Notes: generated from the letters alone by a model not told the origin. Shown: positions 16,172-25,283, numbered from the stretch's first letter. The stretch: 42,647 bases of DNA from an uncultured Eubacterium sp. (GCA_910589595.1 CAJUTM010000029.1:1-42647); one strand, 5' to 3'. Numbers and translations: made by a program.

Positions 16172-18304
16172 TTATTCCTCTTCATTCTCTGCCATTTTCG
16201 TTGCATTCAGCATTATATTTGTGCTTCCTCCAACCTGAAAGGAAATCGGTGCAATCTTATATTCACCCATGCTTTCTGTTAAATAATAATGCTTATTACC
16301 GTATTTATCGATATCCTCATCCAGTCCCCCGTAAGCATAAACCGAAGCATCATTTTCATTTTCTAATTCATAACTTCCGGCCTTCAAATAAGCAATCATG
16401 GAATGGTCACGGTCATAACTGTTACTGTAATTATTAACGCTATAAATAGAACCATAAGAATCTATTAACTTTATATAAGGAGAACTATAGCCGACAACTT
16501 GCGGTACATTGATACCGAACGTCACCCGATACAACGGAAGCGTAAAATTCTTCGTCGCAGTTCCGTAAAACCGGTTATCTGACGTCATATCATACGGATT
16601 ATACCCCCATGACACATAAGTACAGTAATCCCCCGCCAACACACGTGTCGAATAAGTTCCATCTGCCTCAGTTGTGGCGCTTAAACGGTTATATCTGCCA
16701 TAGGCATCGGATTTTGTATAACCGGATACATTTACCTCTCTGGCCGGCTGATTCGCCGCGTCGCGCACCATACCGGAAACTGTCACCCCGTCCTGAAGAT
16801 GAATGGTAACAGGAACAGATACTGATATCTTCTCATTGTCCTCTAACTGATACTGTACATTAAACTGATACGTTCCTGCATTTACCGGCTTGCGGTATCC
16901 ATCCTCATCATATATGAGACTATCCAGACTCTTGCCATTATAGGTTACTTTGCGCTCCCATGAACCCCCACCGCCTACATGGACAAATTCTGCAATGGCA
17001 GAAGTAGTCAGATAAAAACCACTCTCTTCGTCCTTCACCGTCTTCGGGTCATCCGGCCGATAGCTTAATTCCGTAGCCGGCGGCTCGGCAACCGCTACTA
17101 TTCTTTCATTGGAGCCAATAACAAAAATATATTTTTGCGTAAATACGCTCCCTCTCTCATCCACTCCGGTCAGTACGGCAATCGTGCCATTTTCTATATT
17201 GTTAAACTTACCTCTTACTCTTACGGATGTTCTGTCCTTACTGATATATGCCTTTAATCCGGACGGTAAGCCGCTGACGCTGCTGTAGGTAATCTCTCCT
17301 ACTCTGTTTGTATTGGAAATGTTCCAGTATTCATCATACTGCCCCATAGTATCTTTATTTCCGGTTTCATAAACTACACTTTCATTGGTGGCGTCTCCGT
17401 AACTGTAAATATTGCTGACATAAATTTCCGCCGAGCGGTTCGAAACAAGGGCCGAAATCGTCACTTTTACATAACAGCCCTGCTGTATCTCATCCTCCAG
17501 ATTGACATTATAAACTTTCTGGTCTGTAGTCGATACATTGCTCACCATTCTCGTAATGTATTTGGAAGAAGATGGGCCGGATTTTGTCTGCACCGTAAAA
17601 TGAGAGGCATTTAATGCTTTTTTACTTGTCAGGGAAACACGAATCAACTGGTCTGAGACGACAGTCACACCTGCAATTCCTGCGCCAACCGTTACCGTTG
17701 CGCTTGCTTTCTTTCCGCTGCCATCCGCCGCCTTGGCAGTAATCTTCGCCTTGCCGTCTTTTTTTGCTTTTACGACGCCTTTTGACGATACCGTCGCTAT
17801 CTTTTTATTGGAAGAAGACCAGACAACTTTAGTACAGGTATTCTTTTTTGGTGTTGCCGTTGCTTTTAATTTCCTGCTGCCTCCGGCAGAAAGTACAAAA
17901 TTCTTTGTGTTCAGTTTCACTTTCTTTACGGCAGCTTTCTTAACTACTACTTTGATGACAGCTTTTTTCTTTTTGTTCTTTTTGGAAATAACCGTAATCT
18001 TTGTTTTGCCTGCTTTCTTACCTTTAACAACGCCTTTGCTGCTGACAGACGCTATTTTCTTGTTGGCAGATTTGTAGACAACTTTTTTGTTTGCCTTTTT
18101 ATTTGGCTTTACTTTCACGGTCGTTGCCAGTTTAATCTTTTTCCCCTTGGCAACATAGGCCGTTTTTCCAGACGGCGCCACGGTTGTAACTTTCTTCACC
18201 TTAGTCTTTGCCGCCGCTTCTTTTGGCGCTTTCTGCATGGCCGGACTCATAAAGCAGGCCAGCGCTATCGCGCCCATTAGTGTTTTCAGAACTACTTTTT
18301 TCAT
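16172..18304 (-). CDS. Large secreted protein with Ig-like and CarboxypepD_reg-like domains
   Basis: Protein of 710 residues with an N-terminal signal peptide (KK-rich start, hydrophobic core to about residue 20, then Ala-rich). Two lysine-rich bacterial Ig-like (Big_2-type) repeats follow, about 30-115 and 120-200, each with the W/YxSxNKKIAxVSxxGVVxxxKxGxxxI pattern. A central beta-rich region (200-500) is unassigned. Around 515-575 a segment with VSGMVRDAANQPA and TEADGTY-type turns looks like a carboxypeptidase-regulatory-like domain. No sortase motif is seen. The start has AGGAGG upstream. Probably a cell-surface or matrix protein. Confidence 0.75.
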   Translation of the reverse strand: MKKVVLKTLMGAIALACFMSPAMQKAPKEAAAKTKVKKVTTVAPSGKTAYVAKGKKIKLATTVKVKPNKKANKKVVYKSANKKIASVSSKGVVKGKKAGKTKITVISKKNKKKKAVIKVVVKKAAVKKVKLNTKNFVLSAGGSRKLKATATPKKNTCTKVVWSSSNKKIATVSSKGVVKAKKDGKAKITAKAADGSGKKASATVTVGAGIAGVTVVSDQLIRVSLTSKKALNASHFTVQTKSGPSSSKYITRMVSNVSTTDQKVYNVNLEDEIQQGCYVKVTISALVSNRSAEIYVSNIYSYGDATNESVVYETGNKDTMGQYDEYWNISNTNRVGEITYSSVSGLPSGLKAYISKDRTSVRVRGKFNNIENGTIAVLTGVDERGSVFTQKYIFVIGSNERIVAVAEPPATELSYRPDDPKTVKDEESGFYLTTSAIAEFVHVGGGGSWERKVTYNGKSLDSLIYDEDGYRKPVNAGTYQFNVQYQLEDNEKISVSVPVTIHLQDGVTVSGMVRDAANQPAREVNVSGYTKSDAYGRYNRLSATTEADGTYSTRVLAGDYCTYVSWGYNPYDMTSDNRFYGTATKNFTLPLYRVTFGINVPQVVGYSSPYIKLIDSYGSIYSVNNYSNSYDRDHSMIAYLKAGSYELENENDASVYAYGGLDEDIDKYGNKHYYLTESMGEYKIAPISFQVGGSTNIMLNATKMAENEEE

Positions 18305-18365
18305 TTTCTCTCCTCCTTGAATATGTACCCGAAACAATCCGTTTCCCGTACAATTTTACTTATTC

Positions 18366-18395
18366 AGCATACCATAATATGCCAAAAACAGTCAA
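18366..18395 (-). promoter_or_regulatory. Promoter for the Ig-like protein gene
   Basis: -35 TTGACT (18390-18395), 18-bp spacer and -10 TATGCT (18366-18371) on the minus strand, 62 bp before the ATG. The palindromic element copy B ends upstream of it. Confidence 0.65.
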
Positions 18396-18457
18396 GGCAG
18401 CAGAAATATTAATAGGAGAACAATCATTAATCTTAATAATTTGTAGCTTTCAGGGCA

Positions 18458-18934
18458 GCAAGTATCCTGCCGTAACTTATCCGGTGTACTGCTCCCAACG
18501 AAAAATACATTGTTTCCCTCATTTACAGAAAACTTTCGCCGCCTCTCGCAAAACTCGCTGTCTGCGTTGTCGTTTTCACTGATTTTTACAGCATTGACCG
18601 CTCGCCGGTCCTTATGCACCACCATTCGTTACTGATTACTGCGGGTGGCACCAAAGGTGCCGATTCGTGGAAGAAAGATGCCATAAACAAATATATTTGT
18701 TCTTAGCATCTTTCTTCCACGAACAGATGCTTCGCATCTGCCCGCAGTAAAATATAATTGTTCTGGTGGTGCATTAGTACCGTTGCGTAGCGGTCTAGTG
18801 CAAACGGGCTGTCAAAAATCAGTGAAAAACGATAGCAGACATCTCAGACAATTGCTCGGGCGACGCTCTGTAAATGAAGAAAACAATAATTTTTCGGGGA
18901 GCGACACAAGGATAAGTTATGGCAGGATACCCGC
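18458..18934 (+). repeat. 477-bp branched palindromic element, copy B
   Basis: Homologous end to end with the reverse complement of copy A, with the same branched architecture: outer arms, side hairpins with GGCACC/GGTGCC and CAGATGC/GCATCTG arms, and an apical stem with the same AAACAAATATATTTGTT loop core. Arm sequences differ from copy A on both sides together, so pairing is preserved: the outermost arms, the TTTACAGA/TCTGTAAA stem and the apical stem all show this. It begins 25 bp after the stop of the gene at 18960, much as copy A does after its neighbour. Confidence 0.9.
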
Positions 18935-18959
18935 GATATCGACGAAAATTATTAGGCAC

Positions 18960-19838
18960 TTATCTCACATGACTATCCGATTTCCCTTCTTTGTCCGCAT
19001 TTTTCTTTGTACCGGTGCGCCACATTATCACCAGCCCTGTGATGACGCAGATAATTCCTGAAATATGGCAGAACAGCGCCCTCTTCCGGTAATTCAGGCC
19101 CGCTTCCTCTATCGCTGACCTCTCTGCCGTCTTCGCAAGCTTAACCGCCCTGCTCCACTCCTGCAAATTCTTTTTCCATCCGTCAAAATCAGACCAATCG
19201 GAGGGAATCATCTCCAGCAGCCATTTTGCTCCGTAGAGATAATCCCAGCGGAGAGCATGGGCGCTCAACCCCTGATTGAGCGTAAACTCTTCGAATACTT
19301 TCCTCCTGTTATCCCCTTCCTTTACGGTTATACTGATACGCTCAAACTCCGGCTGCTCTTTCATTCCCGAAGCCTGCAGCAGGCAGAGTTCGGCTGGTTC
19401 CTCCACGACTCTGCGAACCGTCCATTCCTGCTCTCTCCAGAAAAGTTTTCCTCCCGCAGCATGCCCGCTGCCAAATAAATCCTCCGCCAGTTTTTCCCCG
19501 ATGATACATCCCTCCGTATCCTCGGCAGGCAGATTTGCCCCAATGGGAAATACACAGCCCGAATCCCCATATATGGCAATCACATCGGCATCACAGCTTC
19601 TGCCAAACTCCGACTGCAATGTTTCTTTCCGGCACTGTGTCCATGCCGAATAAGAAACATTCCCGTCATCTTTCTTGGCGCTTACATCAAAACATTGTCC
19701 TGCGGACTGCAGCGTAAGATTTTTCAGAAACCGGTCTCCCTTATTTCCCATATAACGGCCGGCCGCAAACAATAATGCTGTCAGCGTCATCACGGTTACG
19801 ATTATGAGCGCTTTCACTGTCTTCTTAGCTCTCAACAT
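18960..19838 (-). CDS. MacB periplasmic-core-like membrane protein
   Basis: Protein of 292 residues with one membrane helix at each end (about 11-31 and 255-275) and an outside domain between. Residues about 80-155 resemble the MacB periplasmic core, in particular the IIGEKLAEDLFGSG segment followed by GGKLFWREQEWTVRRVV. The four-helix FtsX permease of true MacB proteins is absent. The ATG has AGGAGG directly upstream and lies within the end of the HlyD-like gene (14-bp overlap), so the two are translationally linked. Last gene of a five-gene operon. Role unknown; perhaps a partner of the adaptor. Confidence 0.6.
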   Translation of the reverse strand: MLRAKKTVKALIIVTVMTLTALLFAAGRYMGNKGDRFLKNLTLQSAGQCFDVSAKKDDGNVSYSAWTQCRKETLQSEFGRSCDADVIAIYGDSGCVFPIGANLPAEDTEGCIIGEKLAEDLFGSGHAAGGKLFWREQEWTVRRVVEEPAELCLLQASGMKEQPEFERISITVKEGDNRRKVFEEFTLNQGLSAHALRWDYLYGAKWLLEMIPSDWSDFDGWKKNLQEWSRAVKLAKTAERSAIEEAGLNYRKRALFCHISGIICVITGLVIMWRTGTKKNADKEGKSDSHVR

Positions 19839-21090
19839 TATCCTCCTTCTCTTCTTCAGGCCTAATCCTGTCTCCGTTCTCCACAAAGCGGTCGCTATCC
19901 GTAATAATGCGGGTTTCCTTATCCATTGCGTCCGCCTCCAGCGCCACATAGGACTCATTTTTTTCCACTACCGTCACTTCCATCTGCCTTGCAACTTCCT
20001 GCTCTCCTAATACGGTATCCTCTTTCTGTACGGCGAGAACAAAACTTTTGCCCGACTCCTGCCGGAGCGCCGTCACCGGAACCGTACACGGATAGCTTTG
20101 CGATTCCTGTTTCACCGTCATCGTGACTGTCTCGCCCAAGGCGAACGTATCCGCTGGAAGCAGCGCTGTGACATTCATAAACTCCCTGTTCTCATCCATC
20201 TCCATAGACGTGACCGCGATATCTTCCAGCTTACGGCCGGCTGACTGCAGCGTGACTTTGTCTCCCACCGAGACATATTTCGTATCGGAAAGCATAAGTT
20301 TACCAATAAATTTAAGTCCGGCGTTCTCGTCCGTCATTGTAAAAAAACCGGTATCCGCTGTTTTCTGTCCGACATTCACCAGTATTCCGGTAATGACGCC
20401 TGCTGCCGTCGAGCGTATCTCCCCTTTTTGTTTCCTGATTTTTTCCAGTTTGTCTACCTGTCTCTGTAAATTGCGGATGGAAATATTATTGACTTCCACA
20501 CTGTTGTCTGACTCCGGCTCCTCTCCGGCCTCTTCTATCGCCTTTTTTGCCTCTTTTTCTTCCTGTTCCGCCGCTTTCTGCAGCTCCCGCCACGCTTTCT
20601 TATCCTGCTTCTTTTTTGCCTTTGCCAGCGCTTTCCTGTTCTTCTCCCGAAGCTGCGCGTATGCTTTCTTTGCCTGCGCCAGCGCTTTCGCCCGCTTACG
20701 CCATGCCGAATGCCTGTTTTTTTGCACCGCCTCGTTCTGCAGTTCCAGCGCCCTCTTTTCTCCCGTTACCGTGTCAATCCGCTCGTTCAGCTGCTTCATG
20801 TCCAGCCTCGCCAGCAAATCTCCTTTTTTCACACGCTGGCCCTCACTGACCAGCACCGATTTCACAAGAAGCTCCGGCTGGGTGAGGATAAATACCTCGC
20901 GGTTCTTTTCAATCTGTCCCTCTGCCGACACTTCATACTGCAATTTCCTCTGCGAGGGGTCGGCGGTTTTCACTTTTGCCACGGTAAAAGAATCCGTAAT
21001 CTTAGATATAACGGTAAACAAAATCATAATACCTGCCAGCCATATAAGAGCTTTCAGCCAAAATGCATTTTTTCCTTTTATTCTTTTCAA
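19825..21090 (-). CDS. HlyD/RND-type efflux adaptor-like protein
   Basis: Membrane-fusion-type protein of 421 residues: a membrane helix at about 15-33, a lipoyl-like half (around 65-110, with VSEGQRVKKGDLLARLD), a long charged coiled coil (about 120-235) and a beta-barrel half from about 250. I start it at TTG (21088-21090), which overlaps the upstream stop as TTGA and has AGGAGG at proper spacing; the longer in-frame reading would lie inside the permease gene. Such adaptors usually serve export systems, so its place after two importer-type permeases is unusual. Confidence 0.8.
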   Translation of the reverse strand: MKRIKGKNAFWLKALIWLAGIMILFTVISKITDSFTVAKVKTADPSQRKLQYEVSAEGQIEKNREVFILTQPELLVKSVLVSEGQRVKKGDLLARLDMKQLNERIDTVTGEKRALELQNEAVQKNRHSAWRKRAKALAQAKKAYAQLREKNRKALAKAKKKQDKKAWRELQKAAEQEEKEAKKAIEEAGEEPESDNSVEVNNISIRNLQRQVDKLEKIRKQKGEIRSTAAGVITGILVNVGQKTADTGFFTMTDENAGLKFIGKLMLSDTKYVSVGDKVTLQSAGRKLEDIAVTSMEMDENREFMNVTALLPADTFALGETVTMTVKQESQSYPCTVPVTALRQESGKSFVLAVQKEDTVLGEQEVARQMEVTVVEKNESYVALEADAMDKETRIITDSDRFVENGDRIRPEEEKEDNVES

Positions 21091-21950
21091 TGATAACCCT
21101 CCTTTGCCGAATATGCGATACCCTGTTCCAGATAATCCTGACCTGCCATAAATACAAAGATTGCCGGAAGCAGCGCCATAAGCGACGAACAAAGTGAAAA
21201 TCCCGCATTACTGCTGTTAATCTCCGGCATAAACAGTGACAGCGGCCAGAGACTTTTTGTCTCCAGAAACGTCATCGACTGCTCAATCATGCTCCAGCAT
21301 TCCAAAAAGGAAAGTACCAGCGCCGAGATAATGCCGGAAACTCCCAGCGGCATACCAATCCGCAGAAAGATTCTCCATTCCCCCGCTCCGTCAATGCGCG
21401 CCGCCTCCAGTACGCTTTCCGGAATACCGCAAAAGAAACGGTACATGATAAATACCGAAAAGGTAGAAAACATCCCCGGCAGGATTACGGCTGCGCTCGT
21501 ATCCAGCAGATGAAGCTTATCAAGTACGAGATATTGCGATAACATCGTGACCTGAAAGGGCATCATCATCATAATGATATAAAGCATATAGAGCGCCTTT
21601 TTTGCCCGAAAAGAATATCTCGCCATTCCCCACGCCGCCGGCATGCCGAAGATAAGCTGCCCCGCCAAAATTCCGCCGGTGATTTTAACCGAATTCCAAA
21701 ACATCTGGAAAAATTCCGGCGAATCCAGCAGAAGCTGCACCAGATTTTTACCTGTCGGATAGCGCGGAATCAGACGCCAGAAAGCGTACCCTTCCTCTTT
21801 TCCAAGCACCGGAGCAATCAGACTCATAATCTCCGAATCCCCCATAAAGGCACCTGCCAGTAAAAACAGCAGCGGACTCACTTCCAAAACGGCAAATACC
21901 ACCAGCGGCATAAAACCAATTCTCCTTTTCCACTTGCTTCTATTTTTCAT
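21087..21950 (-). CDS. Sugar-type ABC transporter permease (MalG-like)
   Basis: Inner-membrane permease of 287 residues with about six helices and the family loop EAARIDGAGEWRIF, where the cytosolic ATPase docks. It belongs to the carbohydrate uptake-1 group, second-permease (MalG/UgpE) type. Its start overlaps the upstream permease by 11 bp. No ATPase is encoded anywhere in this operon, so it must borrow a shared one (MsmX-like) or have a different role. Confidence 0.9.
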   Translation of the reverse strand: MKNRSKWKRRIGFMPLVVFAVLEVSPLLFLLAGAFMGDSEIMSLIAPVLGKEEGYAFWRLIPRYPTGKNLVQLLLDSPEFFQMFWNSVKITGGILAGQLIFGMPAAWGMARYSFRAKKALYMLYIIMMMMPFQVTMLSQYLVLDKLHLLDTSAAVILPGMFSTFSVFIMYRFFCGIPESVLEAARIDGAGEWRIFLRIGMPLGVSGIISALVLSFLECWSMIEQSMTFLETKSLWPLSLFMPEINSSNAGFSLCSSLMALLPAIFVFMAGQDYLEQGIAYSAKEGYH

Positions 21951-22785
21951 CTACTCCCCTCCAACTACGTTGCAGAATCAGCACAAACACGGTAATCACC
22001 AAACACAGAAGCACCGACCCCGCCGCCATCTTATCTACCGACAGCTCCGAAAACCAATTATTAAACACATGCTGCAGCAAATATATTTTCTCCTGCGGAT
22101 AATTCCCCGCCACCAGATATGCCTCCCGAAAAACCTTAAAAGAATTGAGAAAAGAAAGGATGATAATCGTAAAGGCTACCGGACGGATGTTTGGCAGCGT
22201 TATATGAAGAAAACATTTCCACTCTCCGGCCCCGTCTACCCCTGCCGCCTCATAAATATCGTCCGGAATACCAAGCAGTCCTGCCAGCCACAAAATCACA
22301 TCATACCCAAGATTTTTCCATATATAACTGAATACCAGTACCCAGAAAGAAGCATCGGAATTCATCCAGTCTTTCCCCTGCAGATGAAACGCAGAGAGAA
22401 TTCCGTTGAGGATTCCCGCCTTGTCAAATACAATATTCCAGAGAAGTACCACACTCGCCGCCGGAACCGCCAGCGGCACCAGATATGCACTCTTCATCAC
22501 CTTTCTCATCCTGACCTGCTTTTGCAGCAGCACCGCCAGCCCCAGAGAAATACCTAGCAGGAGCGGCAGACAGACAAGCACGAAGCGCGCCGTATTTCCC
22601 GCAGCCAGACGAAACGCCTGATTTGCGAATACCTGTTTGTAGTTATCCAGTCCGGCAAAACTGTCGCCTGCCGTGCGCAAAAAAGAACGCCGCACCACAT
22701 CCCCAAAAGGAATGAGGTAAAAAACAAGTACTCCTGCCAGACTCGGAAGCATAAACAACCAGCCGGCTCTCCTTCTCTTAACCAT
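21940..22785 (-). CDS. Sugar-type ABC transporter permease (MalF-like)
   Basis: Permease of 281 residues with six predicted helices and the loop YEAAGVDGAGEWKCF for ATPase docking; first-permease (MalF/UgpA) type. I prefer the ATG at 22783-22785, which has GGAGGAGG 9-10 bases upstream, over a GTG two codons earlier. It follows the lipoprotein gene by 30 bp and overlaps the second permease, so all are one transcript. Confidence 0.9.
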   Translation of the reverse strand: MVKRRRAGWLFMLPSLAGVLVFYLIPFGDVVRRSFLRTAGDSFAGLDNYKQVFANQAFRLAAGNTARFVLVCLPLLLGISLGLAVLLQKQVRMRKVMKSAYLVPLAVPAASVVLLWNIVFDKAGILNGILSAFHLQGKDWMNSDASFWVLVFSYIWKNLGYDVILWLAGLLGIPDDIYEAAGVDGAGEWKCFLHITLPNIRPVAFTIIILSFLNSFKVFREAYLVAGNYPQEKIYLLQHVFNNWFSELSVDKMAAGSVLLCLVITVFVLILQRSWRGVDEK

Positions 22786-22815
22786 ATCCACCGTCCTCCT
22801 CCGTCAGGTACACAC

Positions 22816-25116
22816 TCAATTGACACCGTTTTCTGCCAGATACAGATTTACTTTTTTAAAGATTGCCTCCACCGCACTCTCCAGAGACTGCTCTCCCAGA
22901 AGGTATTTTTCTCCCTGCTCCAATACCATCTCCTGTATGACACGATTCGTCATCGCAGGTTTCGTAAGGCTTTCGACGATTTTTGTAAATTTATCCTCGT
23001 CCTTTTTCGTCAAATCCACATAGTCAAAACCAACACTCTCTCCGCCATCTCCTCTGCTTACGCTCAGACTGGTCTTGTCTTTCACATTCTGGGCATGCAA
23101 TTTTTCTTCACATACGGCATCGTAAGCGGCGCGGTTTACCGGAATACCATTCGAGGGGCTGTTTCCCGCCTTTTTCCCCAGAAGCTCCCTGACAAATGCT
23201 TTCGCCGTTTCTTTACTGCCACTCTCGGTGACGCCTGCCATCAGATAAGGGATGTAGGATTTGACTTTTCCTCCATTCATAAGGCAGTAATCCGCCTTCG
23301 TCTGTACCTCAACACTGCACATCGTCTGCAAGTCGTGGATTCCGGCCAGAGAACCAACGGAAATCCGGCAGTCCCCACTGAGCAGTCCCACACTAGCATT
23401 GCTGCCCACTTTCTCCCCGCTCACAGTGCCGTCACCAATCGACTTATCCCGAAAATCATCCTTTTTACTAACCGAATCCACAGCATACATCTGTTTTGCA
23501 TATGTCAGATACTGCGTCAGCGCCTCTTTATCCAGTGTACCGTCTGCTTTCTGCCAGTTCGCGGAATCTGCATAATATAAATCCCGCAGCAATGTTCTGC
23601 TCCCTTTTCCAAGGATATTTTTCCCCTGCGCTTTTTTCTGTCCCAGCTCCTGCACTCTTTTTGCCAACGCCGGCAGAGTCTGACCGGCAGCCACCGCATC
23701 TTTGTCTCCCTCCACTACGGAAAACAGAAAACGTATCGGCATGGCGTAAATCTTGCCGTCTTTTTTACTCCCCTCTTTAATCCCCTGAAAAATGCCGTCT
23801 TTTTTATCTATTTCATCTACAATATCCGTAATGTCACTGAGAATGCCTTTGCTGATATAGCTGTCCACCGGCATTCCGTCTAAAATCAGCACATCCGGCC
23901 CCTTTTTTGCCAGAATGTTAGTATTCAGTGCAGAGAGGGCGTCTTCCAGTGTCACCCCGTCTTTTCCGGACAGTCCGAATTCCAGTTTCACGTGAATATC
24001 CGGATTATTTTTCTGGAACTGTTTTACTGCCTGCCGCAAAAAACCGGAATCATCCAGTGCATAGACTGACAGCTCTTTTTCCGGCACCGCTGCCGCCTTC
24101 TTATCATAAGTGTAATGAAATAATTTATCTCCTTCCCCGTCGTTTGCGGCAACAAATATATTTTCGTCATCCATTACCGCCAGACCAAGCAGCGTCAATT
24201 CCCCGCCGCTAAGACTGGTCATGGAGGCGTCGGCAAGCTGTTCCATCACACTCCCTCCTTTGGTGAAATGGAAAATTCCATCCCTCCAGACAAGCATAAT
24301 GCCATCCTCTTTCATGGCAGAAGAAATGAGCAGAGGCGTTCCCCTGTCTGTGTCATTGGAAACCAATTTCCTATCCTTTTTAATTAGACGGTCCAGCGTC
24401 GTCTCTGAAGCGGACGCACTCTTCTTTTTCGTGTCAAATATGAGGATTCCATCCTCATGCACCGCATACAGCGTCGTTCCCGCAATACTGAAATGGCGGA
24501 TGTCCGCCCCCTTTGTATCATACGCCTTTTTGCATTTGCCATCTGCCGTCACTTCATACAGGGCGCCGTACACATCCAGAACAACCAGATTCCCGTCTGT
24601 ATCATATGACGCCTGAACAATCTGATTATCGCTATCCTTTGCCGCATCCTCCGGCAGGGAGAAAGAAAAATTCCTTGTACTGCCGTCTGCTTCTGCTATT
24701 GTTGCCTTTACTGTCTTTTCTTTCATATAGTTCAGCAGAACCGCCCTGCCGTCCGCGGCAATAGCTGTCTGGGGGCGGTAGTCTCCGCCCAGTCCGTCAA
24801 TCTTTTTCTGACTCCATTTTTTCCCTCCATCCGAACTCCTGAGAAGAAGACAGCTATCTGTCTGTCCGCTGTCTCCAAGCAATTCCAGACTGCCGTCTGA
24901 CAATTTTCTCATCGCCTTAATTTTCCTAATCTCTTTCGGAAGCGATATCTCTTCTTCGATAAATCGTCCGCTCCCCGCTTTAATAAGTCCGTTCTCTGCC
25001 AAATCACCACGATTGCCTCCCCGCTCGTCTCCGGCGGTATCTCCACATCCGGAGCCGAGCATGAGTACCATCCCCAGAAGCCATGTGAGTGACATCAATC
25101 TTCTTTTTTTGTTCAT
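22816..25116 (-). CDS. Lipoprotein: beta-propeller-like domain fused to ABC solute-binding domain
   Basis: Protein of 766 residues with a lipoprotein signal ending in LGSGC (Cys24). Residues about 50-350 form repeated strand blocks, including a BNR-like LLRSSDGGKKW, and look like a beta-propeller. From about residue 355 the sequence is a family-1 extracellular solute-binding domain (opening ELSVYALDDSGFLRQAVKQF, then NNPDIHVKLEF). Ordinary solute-binding proteins are about 400-450 residues, so the propeller is an added module. First gene of the operon with two permeases, an adaptor and a MacB-core-like protein. A promoter and candidate operator lie upstream. Ligand unknown. Confidence 0.82.
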   Translation of the reverse strand: MNKKRRLMSLTWLLGMVLMLGSGCGDTAGDERGGNRGDLAENGLIKAGSGRFIEEEISLPKEIRKIKAMRKLSDGSLELLGDSGQTDSCLLLRSSDGGKKWSQKKIDGLGGDYRPQTAIAADGRAVLLNYMKEKTVKATIAEADGSTRNFSFSLPEDAAKDSDNQIVQASYDTDGNLVVLDVYGALYEVTADGKCKKAYDTKGADIRHFSIAGTTLYAVHEDGILIFDTKKKSASASETTLDRLIKKDRKLVSNDTDRGTPLLISSAMKEDGIMLVWRDGIFHFTKGGSVMEQLADASMTSLSGGELTLLGLAVMDDENIFVAANDGEGDKLFHYTYDKKAAAVPEKELSVYALDDSGFLRQAVKQFQKNNPDIHVKLEFGLSGKDGVTLEDALSALNTNILAKKGPDVLILDGMPVDSYISKGILSDITDIVDEIDKKDGIFQGIKEGSKKDGKIYAMPIRFLFSVVEGDKDAVAAGQTLPALAKRVQELGQKKAQGKNILGKGSRTLLRDLYYADSANWQKADGTLDKEALTQYLTYAKQMYAVDSVSKKDDFRDKSIGDGTVSGEKVGSNASVGLLSGDCRISVGSLAGIHDLQTMCSVEVQTKADYCLMNGGKVKSYIPYLMAGVTESGSKETAKAFVRELLGKKAGNSPSNGIPVNRAAYDAVCEEKLHAQNVKDKTSLSVSRGDGGESVGFDYVDLTKKDEDKFTKIVESLTKPAMTNRVIQEMVLEQGEKYLLGEQSLESAVEAIFKKVNLYLAENGVN

Positions 25117-25165
25117 ACAATTCTCCCTCCTGTTATTTTTTCTGTCACCTATCCTAGCAGACTTA

Positions 25166-25195
25166 TCTTTAAATAATCTTGAAAATTATCTTTAA
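25166..25195. promoter_or_regulatory. Phased direct repeats, candidate response-regulator operator
   Basis: Three direct repeats with cores TATCTTTAA, AATCTTGAA and TATCTTTAA begin their TCTT at 25166, 25177 and 25189, spacing 11 and 12 bp, one helical turn. OmpR-family regulators bind such same-face direct repeats. The cluster covers the -10 end of the lipoprotein promoter and lies about 50-80 bp upstream of the likely response-regulator gene start site, so it could act on both. Confidence 0.55.
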
Positions 25196-25213
25196 TTTAT
25201 TCCGCAGTTTCAA
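25185..25213 (-). promoter_or_regulatory. Promoter for the lipoprotein-permease operon
   Basis: -35 TTGAAA (25208-25213), 17-bp spacer and -10 GATAAT (25185-25190) on the minus strand, overlapping the phased repeats. Confidence 0.55.
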
Positions 25214-25283
25214 GGATTTTTTAAGATTTCTATGGTACACTCTGAATATAGCTCAATGGCAGCAGCCGGAATGGGAGGTTATT

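Noticed and set aside
20123..21151. 342-residue Ser/Phe-rich open frame opposite the HlyD-like gene
   Set aside because: Antisense of a coiled-coil coding region; Lys and Glu codons read backwards give the Phe/Ser bias. The minus-strand gene has a clear domain order and linked starts.
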